From: Planctomycetota bacterium
Lineage (GTDB): Bacteria > Planctomycetota > UBA11346
Reading direction: 5' to 3'
NCBI GenBank assembly: GCA_014193115.1
Contig: BJHQ01000001.1
Span: forward strand, 1 to 64,000
DNA length: 64,000 nucleotides
How positions within the stretch are numbered: position 1 is the first letter of the stretch; every line of letters begins with the position of its first letter. Under the pieces are notes generated by a model that worked only from the letters and a program-made list of their open reading frames with translations, had not been told where the DNA came from and made no database searches. A program made the translations under genes and the position numbers. Below are positions 16,101 through 24,324 of this stretch, in pieces.

Positions 16101-16588
16101 CGAACATCCTTTTCCTGTGCACCGGCAATTCCTGCCGCAGCCAGATAGCCGAGGCGTTCTGCCGGGTCTTCCACTCCGATCGCTACCAGGCGTTTTCTGC
16201 GGGAACCATCGCCAAGGGGCTGAATCCGAAGATGGTCCTGGTCATGCGCGAACTTGGTCTCGACCCGACCATCCATCAGACCTCGAAGACTTTGGCCAGC
16301 GTGCTCGCCGCTGGAGTCAACCTCGATCTGGTGGTGACGGTGTGCGGTCACGCCCACGAGACCTGTCCGATCTTCCCCGGCGGGAAGACCCGTGTCGTCC
16401 ACGTCGGTTTCGAGGATCCGCCGGAATTGGAGAAAACAGCGGCGACGCCCGAGGAAGCCCTCGGCCATTACCGCCGGGTGCGCGACGAAATCCGCGCCTT
16501 CATCGCTGGCCTGCCCGTCGCCATGGGGGAGCCGCCATGCGGTCATGCACGGCTTCCAAAATCTCAGGTCGGCCGCGACGCGCGGTGA
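16097..16588 (+). CDS. arsC: Arsenate reductase, thioredoxin-coupled LMW-phosphatase type
   Basis: 163 residues; it reduces As(V) to As(III). The phosphatase P-loop CTGNSCR begins at C8. The redox pair that relays the disulfide to thioredoxin is in CGHAHETCP (C83 and C90). Spacing agrees with the Staphylococcus-type enzyme (C10/C82/C89). The conserved GFEDPP segment follows. The last ~18 residues (from about PPCGHARLP) are encoded by the right-hand copy of the ~49-bp direct repeat and do not look like the family, so the original 3' end may have been replaced. It overlaps the channel gene by ATGA. Confidence 0.92.
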   Translation: MTNILFLCTGNSCRSQIAEAFCRVFHSDRYQAFSAGTIAKGLNPKMVLVMRELGLDPTIHQTSKTLASVLAAGVNLDLVVTVCGHAHETCPIFPGGKTRVVHVGFEDPPELEKTAATPEEALGHYRRVRDEIRAFIAGLPVAMGEPPCGHARLPKSQVGRDAR

Positions 16589-16589
16589 C
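16542..16589 (+). repeat. Right copy of ~49-bp imperfect direct repeat flanking the ars operon
   Basis: Begins GTCATGCACGGCTTCC like the copy at 14784 and overlaps the 3' end of arsC. Together the two copies bracket arsR-aqpS-arsC (14.8-16.6 kb). Confidence 0.6.
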
Positions 16590-16599
16590 GGATCGGCAG

Positions 16600-17050
16600 G
16601 GGGAGTGCCTTCCGATCCATTGGACCAGTCATTCACCCAGGGCCAGCAATCGGCCATCCCGGCAGCGCAACAGTAGTGGTAGGCAGCCGGAGCCATGCCG
16701 CAGGCGGCGCGGAATCGCCGCACCAACTGGGATCGACTGAGACTGACGGCCTTGGCGAGCCGATCGAGCGGCCAGAGCAGAGCCACGTTGGCGGCGATCA
16801 GTCGCTGGGTCTCTCGGACCGGATCGGCGGCCAGTTGGTCGGTGTCGGTCGCGCCCAGGCGGGCGGCCTCGCCGAGGATGGCTTCGACCAGATGCGCCGC
16901 TGCGCCCCGGTAGCCGTCATCGAGGGCGACCTCGACCTGATACTGCCCGTTCAGGATCAGCGCCAGCTCATGCCAGGCATGACGGTAGCGGTCCGCCTGG
17001 ACCAGGCCGACCGCGGGAATGACCTCGTAGGCGCGGATTGCTGACGGGCC
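16600..17050 (-). pseudogene. Decayed AraC-family regulator
   Basis: Read on the minus strand from about 17050, the sequence gives a cupin-like start (VGLVQADRYRHAWHELALIL) and then, after a shortened middle, an intact first HTH (LDRLAKAVSLSRSQLVRRFR). The second HTH is lost: after GMAPAAYHY the sequence changes to unrelated CCAAGMADCWP. There is no in-frame start codon between the upstream TGA and the cupin segment. The sensor domain is also too short (about 75 residues before the HTH against about 150 normally). It looks like a gene that lost its start, its middle and its end, perhaps when the ars cassette arrived. The 538-bp gap between arsC and the STAS gene otherwise shows nothing. Confidence 0.6.
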
Positions 17051-17125
17051 ATCGTCTCAAACAAGTCGCTGAGCCATGCCTATGTTACGCGGCGCCTGGC
17101 GGCGCCGTTGCTTGATCGGGCGGCT

Positions 17126-17548
17126 TCAGGCCGGCCGCGGGGTGCGCCGCGGCGGATCAGCGATGGTGAAAATCTCGTGCAATCCGAGCAGTTTGAGCAA
17201 GGTCATCACCCGCGGCTGGGCGTGCTGGATGACCACCTGTTTGGCGCCGGCGGTGGTCGACACCCGGTGGAAATGGACCAGAAAAGCCAGGGCCGTGCTG
17301 GCGACATTCTCGCAGCGCTGCAAATCGATGAAGGTTTCCGGCGCTTTCAGCTTGTGCAGCGCCTCTTTCACGCGATCGGCGAAACCGTCAGGGATGTCCT
17401 GGACCAACGAACCGCGGATGACCAGCGTCGGTCCTTGGCTGCGCCGTTCGAGGTGCATCTCGAACCGGGCGCCATATTCCGTCCCGCCGCAACTGGCGAG
17501 GCGGACCAGGCGGTCGGTCGGCGATTCATGGGGTGGGATGTCGGTCAC
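17126..17548 (-). CDS. STAS-domain (anti-sigma factor antagonist-like) protein
   Basis: 140 residues from GTG 17548; ATG 17608 would add 20 residues that are not STAS-like. A single STAS domain spans roughly residues 30-130: LERRSQGPTLVIRGSLVQ, then ETFIDLQRCENVASTALAFL, where the usual phosphorylatable Ser/Thr stands in the VASTAL motif, and GAKQVVIQHAQPRVMTLL, LLGLHEIF. Such proteins bind and sequester anti-sigma kinases in partner-switching control of sigma factors. No anti-sigma kinase gene is adjacent. It is divergent from the M16 protease gene (192 bp apart). Confidence 0.8.
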   Translation of the reverse strand: MTDIPPHESPTDRLVRLASCGGTEYGARFEMHLERRSQGPTLVIRGSLVQDIPDGFADRVKEALHKLKAPETFIDLQRCENVASTALAFLVHFHRVSTTAGAKQVVIQHAQPRVMTLLKLLGLHEIFTIADPPRRTPRPA

Positions 17549-17740
17549 GCGGCGGCTCGCCACGCAAGGTGGCTGTCGTGGTGATAGTACCTGGCGCAAC
17601 CAGGGCATGTCAACCAGGCTTTGAGTGGTTTGAGACGCGCCTCCTGATGGAATTCCCGCGATTGCCTGCCTCAGCGCGGATGGCAGTTGGCCTGGGCCGA
17701 GCCATTCCGGCCGTCCGGGGCGGCGGCACGATCGCCGCGG

Positions 17741-20653
17741 ATGAGCTCTTGGACCGCCACGCTCGCCACCGACCTGCCTGAGCTGGCCTTGTCGGCCCAG
17801 CGCTTCGCCCATCCCTGCGGCTTGATCCATTGGCATCTCGGCAACGACGACGCCCACCGCGGCTGCGTCATCGCGGTGCGCACGCCGCCGACCGATTCCT
17901 CGGGCCTGCCCCATGTGCTGGAGCACGTCGCGACCTGCGGCAGCCGTCGTTTCCCGGTGCGCGATCCGTTCTTCGCGATGCTCCGCCGCTCGCTGCAAAC
18001 GTTCATGAACGCCATGACCTATGGCGAGTTCACCGCGTATCCCTTCGCCACCCAGGCGCCCCGGGACTTCGCCAATCTGCTGGCGGTGTACACCGATCTG
18101 GTGTTCGCGCCGCGGCTCGACGACCGCGATCTGGCCCAGGAAGGCCATCGTCTGGAACCTGCCGACGGCGGCCGCTGGCGGCGCACCGGAGTGGTTTATC
18201 ACGAGATGCAGGGCGCCCTCGACGGCAGCTCCGCGCTGGTCGATCGCGCCCTCAGCGCCGGGCTGCTGCCCGACACCTGCTGGGCCCATGACAGCGGCGG
18301 AGATCCCAGCGAAATCCCGTCGCTGACGGCGGACCGCCTGCGCGCTTTCCACCGCCGCTGCTATCGCCCAGCCAACGCCGTGGTCTGCACCTATGGCGCG
18401 GTCGATCCGGCGGAGATCCACGCCGCGCTGGAGCCCTATCTCAGTGATCCGGGCGTCGCCCTGCCCGCGCCATCGCCGCAGGCGCCGTGGGCCGGGCCGC
18501 GGCGGATCGACCTGGCCGTGCCGTGGGGCGAGGACGCCGAGCTGGCCGATGCCAGCCTGGCCGGAATCCATTGGCTGTGGGGCGATCTCGCGAACCTCGA
18601 CGAGGCCCTGGCCGCCGAGCTGGTCGATCGGCTGCTGGTCGGCCACGCCGGCAGCCCGCTGCGCCTGGCCCTGGAATCGTCGGGGCTGGGCCGGTCGATC
18701 GCCGGTACCGGCCTGCACGGCGGCGCCCGTTCGGCGCTGTTCAGCGCCGAGCTGGAAGGCATCGCGCCGGGTGATCTGCATGCGCTGGAGACGCTGGTCC
18801 ACGCCACCATCGCCCAGGTCGCCGCCACCGGTCTGCCGCCCGCCGAGACCGCCGCCGCGCTACATCAACTGGAATTGTCCCGGCGCGAAGTCGGCGGCGA
18901 TCATCTGCCGTTCGGCCTTGAGTTGTGCCTGCGCCTGGTCCCGCCGTGGGCCTGGGGCGTCGATCCGCTGCCGTTCCTCGACCAGGCCCCGGCGATCGCC
19001 CGGCTGGCGGCGGCGGCCCAGGATCCGGGCTGGCTGCCGGCCCAGATCCAGCGCCGGTTGATCGCCAATCCGTCACAGGCGCTGGTCGTGGCCCGGCCGG
19101 ACCGGCGGTTCGCCCAACGCATGGCCCACGCCGCCGCGGCCGCCGCGGATCTGGCAGCGGCCGACGCTGGTGACACCGGACGCGCCGCCCTGCGCCAGAG
19201 CGCGGCGGATCTGGTCGCCTGGCAGGCCCGGGCAGACGACGCCCACCTGCTGCCCGACCTCGACCTGGCCGAGGTCCCGGCGCGCCGGCCGTGGGCGGTC
19301 GGAGTGCCCCACGGCGGCACCACGGTCTTCACCACCCGCACCAACGGCCTGCTCCACCAGGTGGTCGCCATCCCCCTGGGTGCGGTGTGTTCTCCCGGCC
19401 TTGCCGGTGTCACCGGAGCCGACCTCGACCTGCTGCCGCTGTTCGCGATGGCGGTCGGCCAGGTCGGCTTGGCCGCCGGCGACGGCCAACCGGCTGAGGA
19501 CTACGCCGCCTTCGCCAGCCGCCTGGCGGGCACCTGCGCCGGGGTCTCGGCGTGGACCGAGCTGGTCTGCGATGCCGCTGACCCGGGCCTGGTCCGGGCC
19601 TGGCTGCTGGTCGAATCCCGCGGTCTGGCCGCGCGCCGCAGCGGATTCCTGGAATTGCCCGAACAGGTGGTGGAGCGCCTGCGCTGCGACGAGGACGACC
19701 GCTGGGCCGAGCTGGTCGATCAGGAGGTCGCACGGATGCGCAGCCGGATCACCGGATCGGGCAGCGGCCTGGCGGCACGGGCGGCGATGCGCGGTCAACG
19801 TGGCGCTGCCGGCCTGGCCCATCGCCTGGCTGGATTCGGCCGCCTGGCCTGGCTCGAAGATCTCGCCCAGCGTCTGACCGAGGAACCTGACTGCCTGCGC
19901 GCGCCGATGGCCGCGCTGCGCGACCGGCTCGCCGCCCTGCCCCGGCGCCGGGCGGCGATCGCTGACGCCGCGTCATGGCGTCAGGATCCGGTCCGCCTGC
20001 TGGCTCTGCCAAATGCAGACGCCGCGCCCAGAGCAGACGCATCGCCAGGCGACCGCTTCCGTCTGGCGGTCACGCCGGCACCGCCGGCTACGGCCTTCAC
20101 CACCGCCGCGGCGGTCAACCACACCGCGCTGGTCTTCACCGGACCACCCGCGATCGATCCCGATGCCGCAGCGTTGGCGGTGGGCTGCCGATTGCTGGCC
20201 AACGTCGAACTGCACACCCGCATCCGCGAACGTGGCGGAGCCTATGGCGCCCAGGCCGCGTGGTCGGCAGGCACCGCGACCATCACTCTGTCGAGCTACC
20301 GTGACCCGCGACTCGACGGGACCTTTGCCGATCTGCGCGCCGGTCTCGCCTGGCTGGCCGACTGCCCCGACGACCCGCGACTGCTGAAGGAAAGCAAGCT
20401 CGGCATCATCGCCGGCCTCGACGCTCCGGGCAGCCCGGCCGGCGAGGCCAGATCCCGGTTCATCGCCGACCTCACCGGCCATGGTCCGGCGGTGGCCGAT
20501 CCGCTGCGCGACCAGGTGCTTGCGGCGACGGTCGCGGACCTGCGCGCCGCCGCCCGCCGCTGGCTGCCGCCCGATGGCGGCACCGCCGCCTGCGTTTCCA
20601 ATCCTGAAACCGCAGCCGCCAGCGGGTTGGGTTGGACGATCGAAGCGATCTGA
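17741..20653 (+). CDS. M16C zinc metallopeptidase, presequence protease (PreP)-like
   Basis: 970 residues from ATG 17741. The inverted zinc motif HVLEH (H58, E61, H62) is followed by the family-typical CGSRRFPVRDPF and by the third ligand in VVYHEMQG (E155). The arrangement GLPHVLEH...TFMNAMTYGEFTAYP closely follows PreP/falcilysin, which degrades peptides inside a closed chamber made from four M16 domains; the length agrees with the full chamber. Near the C-terminus IRERGGAYGAQA is the R/Y substrate-binding pair of the last domain. No signal peptide is seen, so it is probably cytoplasmic. Ala/Pro-rich stretches make it somewhat divergent. Confidence 0.88.
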   Translation: MSSWTATLATDLPELALSAQRFAHPCGLIHWHLGNDDAHRGCVIAVRTPPTDSSGLPHVLEHVATCGSRRFPVRDPFFAMLRRSLQTFMNAMTYGEFTAYPFATQAPRDFANLLAVYTDLVFAPRLDDRDLAQEGHRLEPADGGRWRRTGVVYHEMQGALDGSSALVDRALSAGLLPDTCWAHDSGGDPSEIPSLTADRLRAFHRRCYRPANAVVCTYGAVDPAEIHAALEPYLSDPGVALPAPSPQAPWAGPRRIDLAVPWGEDAELADASLAGIHWLWGDLANLDEALAAELVDRLLVGHAGSPLRLALESSGLGRSIAGTGLHGGARSALFSAELEGIAPGDLHALETLVHATIAQVAATGLPPAETAAALHQLELSRREVGGDHLPFGLELCLRLVPPWAWGVDPLPFLDQAPAIARLAAAAQDPGWLPAQIQRRLIANPSQALVVARPDRRFAQRMAHAAAAAADLAAADAGDTGRAALRQSAADLVAWQARADDAHLLPDLDLAEVPARRPWAVGVPHGGTTVFTTRTNGLLHQVVAIPLGAVCSPGLAGVTGADLDLLPLFAMAVGQVGLAAGDGQPAEDYAAFASRLAGTCAGVSAWTELVCDAADPGLVRAWLLVESRGLAARRSGFLELPEQVVERLRCDEDDRWAELVDQEVARMRSRITGSGSGLAARAAMRGQRGAAGLAHRLAGFGRLAWLEDLAQRLTEEPDCLRAPMAALRDRLAALPRRRAAIADAASWRQDPVRLLALPNADAAPRADASPGDRFRLAVTPAPPATAFTTAAAVNHTALVFTGPPAIDPDAAALAVGCRLLANVELHTRIRERGGAYGAQAAWSAGTATITLSSYRDPRLDGTFADLRAGLAWLADCPDDPRLLKESKLGIIAGLDAPGSPAGEARSRFIADLTGHGPAVADPLRDQVLAATVADLRAAARRWLPPDGGTAACVSNPETAAASGLGWTIEAI

Positions 20654-20713
20654 CGAAACGGGCTGCCCGGCCAACAAAAGACGTTGTTCCCGAGCGACTG
20701 ACGGCCGGCGATG

Positions 20714-20748
20714 TCCCCGAGGCACTTCTCGATCGCTTTTCTCGGGGA
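20714..20748 (+). terminator. Hairpin downstream of the M16 peptidase gene
   Basis: TCCCCGAG (20714-20721) pairs with CTCGGGGA (20741-20748), an 8-bp stem with a 19-nt loop that contains TTTT. It sits between convergent genes (stops at 20653 and 20765). Confidence 0.45.
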
Positions 20749-20764
20749 TTCGACGCAGGAGGCA

Positions 20765-21244
20765 TCAAGGCAGTCCGTAGTAGGCCCTTATGGCTCTAGA
20801 AAGGAGTGCCGTCCCCTTCTCAACAGCGACCCCCCAAACTCCGGTCACGGCCTTTTGAGCCATTCCGCCTATCCATCCACCGACCTTCTCGCCAAGCACA
20901 CCATCCTCCTTGGCTTTCGGTTCTGCCTTGATGGCTTCTTGGAGGTTGGAGAGATCCGGCTCAGGAACCTGCGCCTGACGCAATAATTCGATAAGGGCTT
21001 GAAGATCACCGGGCTTGGTCCCAACTGTCGATGTCTGAGTGACGGTGCTCCTGTTGGTCGCGCCGGCGACGTTTCCACTATTTCCAGGGGCGTTGACAGC
21101 CGTACCTCCTTTTATTGCAACTGTGGAATCGGTGATATTGGTATGCTCTGTCGTCATGGTTGGCCTGTAGTAGAGATTGAGATTTTGAAGCGGAACTCCC
21201 GCCTCCTTTAAGACCCGAAGCGTGTCGCGAAGCTGTCCATGCAT
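20765..21244 (-). CDS. Unrecognised small protein, third gene of ORFan operon
   Basis: 159 residues. Residues ~30-70 are a Gly/Asn/Thr/Val-rich low-complexity stretch (ITDSTVAIKGGTAVNAPGNS) resembling the short beta-turn linkers seen in bacterial effector-associated proteins. A charged helix follows (DLQALIELLRQAQVPEPDLS), and the C-terminal ~45 residues (GEKVGGWIGGMAQKAVTGVW onward) form a Gly/Ala-rich amphipathic or membrane-seeking helix ending AIRAYYG. That tail recalls C-terminal helices of some abortive-infection-like proteins, but I cannot name a family. It is 30 bp downstream of the zinc-ribbon gene and in the same low-GC block, so it is very likely co-transcribed. Confidence 0.6.
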   Translation of the reverse strand: MHGQLRDTLRVLKEAGVPLQNLNLYYRPTMTTEHTNITDSTVAIKGGTAVNAPGNSGNVAGATNRSTVTQTSTVGTKPGDLQALIELLRQAQVPEPDLSNLQEAIKAEPKAKEDGVLGEKVGGWIGGMAQKAVTGVWGVAVEKGTALLSRAIRAYYGLP

Positions 21245-21274
21245 GTCGAAGAATTCGGCGCTGCGCGAAATACG

Positions 21275-21688
21275 CTACTGTCGGACGTCTGCTGACAGAC
21301 CGTCCGAATACTCCTTCCCTGCTGGCGCGGCAAGCGCGTCACCGCAATCTGAAGGAAGCACATGGAAGGAAATCCGCGTGTTATCTTCTGTGCAGTGAAA
21401 GGGCTTTCCGCAGGTATTGCACTGGGCAATTGGTTCTTTGCCATCGAAAATAGCCTGGGCCATCGAATCTGCAAGCATCTCTGAAAGGCAGTGATCACAG
21501 AGTACAACCAGGCTTGGCTTGAGCTTGTAAACCTGCTGCCTATAGATTTCAGAAAGCGCCTCAACTGTGCGAGTCATGTCCCAGTCCAGAGCACTGGAAA
21601 TCATGGATGGCGCTATAACCCAGCGATTCTTAGCAATCCTGTCCGATATGAAGAGATCGACCGCCCGAATGTCTGCGTATGTCGCCAT
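21275..21688 (-). CDS. Unrecognised small protein with zinc-ribbon Cys pairs, second gene of ORFan operon
   Basis: 137 residues. The N-terminal ~55 residues are helical and resemble a winged helix (DRIAKNRWVIAPSMISSALD and TRTVEALSEIYRQQ). Two Cys pairs, VLCDHCLSE and AQCNTCGKPFHC, form a CxxC...CxxC arrangement suited to one zinc ion. It begins 6 bp after the stop of the 392-residue gene and ends 30 bp before the third gene, so the three form one unit. An adaptor or DNA/RNA-binding role is plausible from the fold hints only. Confidence 0.6.
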   Translation of the reverse strand: MATYADIRAVDLFISDRIAKNRWVIAPSMISSALDWDMTRTVEALSEIYRQQVYKLKPSLVVLCDHCLSEMLADSMAQAIFDGKEPIAQCNTCGKPFHCTEDNTRISFHVLPSDCGDALAAPAGKEYSDGLSADVRQ

Positions 21689-21694
21689 AAGATA

Positions 21695-22873
21695 CTACTC
21701 TGACACTTTCACCTGCGGCGCGGACTTTGATGACGGCTTCTTCTTGGCCGATTTCTCCCTGTGGATAGCGTTAAGCAGTCCCGTGACGGTCCGAATCGTA
21801 GAGCTTGTAACATTCGCTTCGGGGAAACGAATCGACGATGAATCCGGGCTAATGTCCATCTTGTAGCTCTGTCCTTCATACGTTATCTCGACAGACATGC
21901 TGAATATGCGCTGTTCGTCACTCATTTCACTCAATGCACGCTTGTAGTCATCTGATTTATAGAGGTCGTTCTCTCCGGCCACGTCCTTGAACGCCGGATC
22001 GACCTTCATGATAGTAGTCCCTACCCCGCTTTGTGCTCCCGCGTCGTTCTTGATCACAACCTCGCGCCCACGAGCTTTCAGCCGAGCAATGAGGTCGTGT
22101 GCGTCATCCTGGTCAAAAGTGATATCCACTGCCTGGATACTTGGCTTCACGGATTTTGCCAGTTCCAAGAATGCCTTTATTGCGTTGGTCTTCTGACTGA
22201 TCGGCCCGCGGAACTCGGCCGTCTCTCGGTGCGGATCAATGATGATGTGAACCGCCTGAACACGCTCAACATCTTCGGCGATGAAGGCATTGTTGATGTG
22301 GGTGTCGACAATAACCGTGCGGGCCATGGTAATGCAGTAGATTTTTGACTTTTCATCAAGTTGAGTCGCCATGATCGGAGTGTATTTACTGCCTATTTCC
22401 TTTGGCCCTTCTCCTTTGAACGGGTTGATCTTGAGAACACGCTGAAAGGCCTGCTCCATCTCCTTCGGGTACGGGGCCTGCGTTATCTCGACCTGATGAA
22501 CCGTGAACTGGCTGGCAAACATGCGTTCGTGGATAATACCGGCGTCCGATGCGTTGCCCGCCAAAAGTAGGGCCAACTGCTTCGCTCGCGCCTCGGGTGT
22601 GGAATCCTTGAATAATTTCTGGATCTCCTTTGGCTCAAACCCCAGTTCCTTGAACAACAGCTTTTGGGTAATATCGGCCATTTCGAAAAAGACGGCCTCT
22701 GTCGGCGTCATGTGCCGATCAGGCACAAGGGCGCTTGCTAGCTTTGGCAGCACGCGAGCCAGGTAGTCATTATCCTCCTCCGAATCGCCCTGCTCGTATT
22801 CCAGTGAGCGGCAGATCCGGAGGAGTTCCTCGATAATGGCCTTCTTCAACCGTTCCCCCTGAATGGTCAGCAT
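21695..22873 (-). CDS. Unrecognised 392-residue protein, first gene of ORFan operon
   Basis: 392 residues, no family recognised and no signal peptide or membrane segment. The N-terminal ~135 residues are strongly helical and charged (ELLRICRSLEYEQGDSEEDN region). Residues ~170-290 alternate strands and helices (KIYCITMARTVIVDTHINNA, VQAVHIIIDP, IQAVDITFDQDDAHDLIARL, REVVIKNDAG), like a Rossmann-type or nuclease-type alpha/beta core with several conserved-looking acidic residues. The C-terminus is a Lys/Ser tail. It leads a three-gene unit whose GC and codon use differ from the flanks, which suggests transfer. The putative operator just upstream is listed separately. Confidence 0.65.
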   Translation of the reverse strand: MLTIQGERLKKAIIEELLRICRSLEYEQGDSEEDNDYLARVLPKLASALVPDRHMTPTEAVFFEMADITQKLLFKELGFEPKEIQKLFKDSTPEARAKQLALLLAGNASDAGIIHERMFASQFTVHQVEITQAPYPKEMEQAFQRVLKINPFKGEGPKEIGSKYTPIMATQLDEKSKIYCITMARTVIVDTHINNAFIAEDVERVQAVHIIIDPHRETAEFRGPISQKTNAIKAFLELAKSVKPSIQAVDITFDQDDAHDLIARLKARGREVVIKNDAGAQSGVGTTIMKVDPAFKDVAGENDLYKSDDYKRALSEMSDEQRIFSMSVEITYEGQSYKMDISPDSSSIRFPEANVTSSTIRTVTGLLNAIHREKSAKKKPSSKSAPQVKVSE

Positions 22874-22894
22874 GGCAAGCGCCTGCCTTATTGA

Positions 22895-22915
22895 CCCCTA
22901 GCAGGAGGTTAGGGG
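22895..22915. promoter_or_regulatory. Inverted repeat upstream of the ORFan operon
   Basis: CCCCTA (22895-22900) and TAGGGG (22910-22915) with a 9-nt spacer, 22 bp upstream of the ATG at 22873. The loop contains AGGAGG, in the plus orientation. It could be an operator or a 5'-leader hairpin for the minus-strand operon. Confidence 0.35.
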
Positions 22916-23051
22916 CGTCGTTCCTCCCGATCAATCCTTAACTTCCCGGAGGATGTTAGGCCCCGCAGACCTTCGCTGGCTAGGATCGTGTCGTGGCATT
23001 GGCGGCTCGCCCATGCGGTCGTTGCTTACGGCGAGTCCCCGTGCCACATGT

Positions 23052-24254
23052 TCACCCCGGTCGGCCGGAAATGCCGGCCTCGGCCAGGGCTTTGTGGATG
23101 GCGCGGATGTGGTCGTGGTCGCGGGTCTCCAAGGTCAGCACCGACGCGACTCGGGCAGGATCTTCCGGGCCGAAATTGCGGTCGTGGTCGACCTCTTTGA
23201 CGTTGGCTCCGGCCGCCGCGACCAGGCCGAGCAGCCGGGCGAGTTCGCCGGGACGGTCGCGCAGTTCGCAGACGATCCGGCACAGCCGGCCGTCTGCGGC
23301 TAGGCCGCGTTCGATCACCCGGTTGAGCAGGGTCAGGTCGATATTGCCGCCACCGAGCACCAGGACCACGCGTTTTCCGCGCAGGTCGGGGCGTTGCAGC
23401 AAGCCAGCCAGGGCGGCGGCGCCGGCGCCTTCGACCACGGTCTTTTCGAGTTCGAGCAGCCGGACGATGGCGGTGGCGATGGCTGGCTCGTCGACCAGCT
23501 CGATGCCGTCGAGCCGGCCAGCCAGCGCATCGAGGCAGTGCTGGCCGGCCTGATCCACCGCCAGGCCGTCGGCCAGGGTCGGCAGGACCTCCACCGCCAC
23601 CGGGCGGCCGGCGGCGATGGCGGCGTGCAGGGTCGGCGCCGCCTTGGGTTCCACCGCGATCACCAGGCAGGCCGGGCGCAGCGCCTTCACCACCACCGCG
23701 ATGCCGGCGACCAGGCCGCCGCCGCCGGCGGGCACCAGGATCGCGTCGACCTCGGGCACATCGGCGAGGATCTCCAGGCCGATGGTGCCCTGGCCGGCGA
23801 TGATCGCCGGATCGTCGAAGGCCGGCACGAAGGTCAGGCCGCGGTCCGTCGCTAACTGCTGGGCCAGGACCCGGGCATCGGCGAAGCGCTCGCCGTGCTG
23901 GATGACGTTGGCGCCAAGGGCCCGGCAGTTGGCGACCTTGACCAGCGGAGCCCACACCGGCATCACCACCGTCACCGGGATGCCCAGCCGGGCGCCGTGG
24001 CGGGCCAGACCGAGGGCATGGTTGCCCGCCGAGGCTGCGACCACGCCGCGTTGGCGCTGGTCAGCGCTGAGCTGGGCCAGGCGGTTGGCGGCGCCGCGTT
24101 CCTTGAAGCTGCCGGTGGCCTGGAACTGGTCGAGTTTGCAGAAGACCTCGCACCCGGTCAGCCGCGACAAGGCGGGCGAGGCCGGACACGGCGTGCGCAC
24201 GACGTGGCCGGCGATGCGCTGGGCGGCGGCGGCGATGTCGGCAAGGGTGACCAT
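23052..24254 (-). CDS. Threonine ammonia-lyase with C-terminal ACT domain
   Basis: 400 residues from ATG 24254; the frame is open 49 residues further, into the neighbouring intergenic region. It is a fold-type II PLP enzyme. The Schiff-base lysine is in GSFKERGA (K51), the phosphate-binding glycine loop is VPAGGGGLVAG, and the C-terminal ~75 residues (LCRIVCELRDRPGELARLLG) are an ACT-type domain. This layout fits the TdcB/IlvA short form that deaminates threonine (and serine) to 2-oxoacids, in biosynthesis of isoleucine or in catabolism. It lies 71 bp from the nucleoside-transporter permease gene on the same strand, though a functional link is not evident. Confidence 0.9.
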   Translation of the reverse strand: MVTLADIAAAAQRIAGHVVRTPCPASPALSRLTGCEVFCKLDQFQATGSFKERGAANRLAQLSADQRQRGVVAASAGNHALGLARHGARLGIPVTVVMPVWAPLVKVANCRALGANVIQHGERFADARVLAQQLATDRGLTFVPAFDDPAIIAGQGTIGLEILADVPEVDAILVPAGGGGLVAGIAVVVKALRPACLVIAVEPKAAPTLHAAIAAGRPVAVEVLPTLADGLAVDQAGQHCLDALAGRLDGIELVDEPAIATAIVRLLELEKTVVEGAGAAALAGLLQRPDLRGKRVVLVLGGGNIDLTLLNRVIERGLAADGRLCRIVCELRDRPGELARLLGLVAAAGANVKEVDHDRNFGPEDPARVASVLTLETRDHDHIRAIHKALAEAGISGRPG

Positions 24255-24324
24255 GGGGACAATGGACCCGGCGATCGCCGGGGCGCAATGACAACCCGTC
24301 GTCAGGAGTGGCAGGTTCCGGGAT

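Noticed and set aside
15767-16786. 339-codon minus-strand frame across the ars operon
   Set aside because: Its N-terminal part is real AraC remnant, but the rest is antisense of aqpS and arsC. Listed only as a pseudogene fragment.
17549-18802. Minus-strand frame that would extend the STAS protein to 558 residues
   Set aside because: The extension is antisense to the M16 peptidase and has no family-like content; only the last ~140 residues form a STAS domain.
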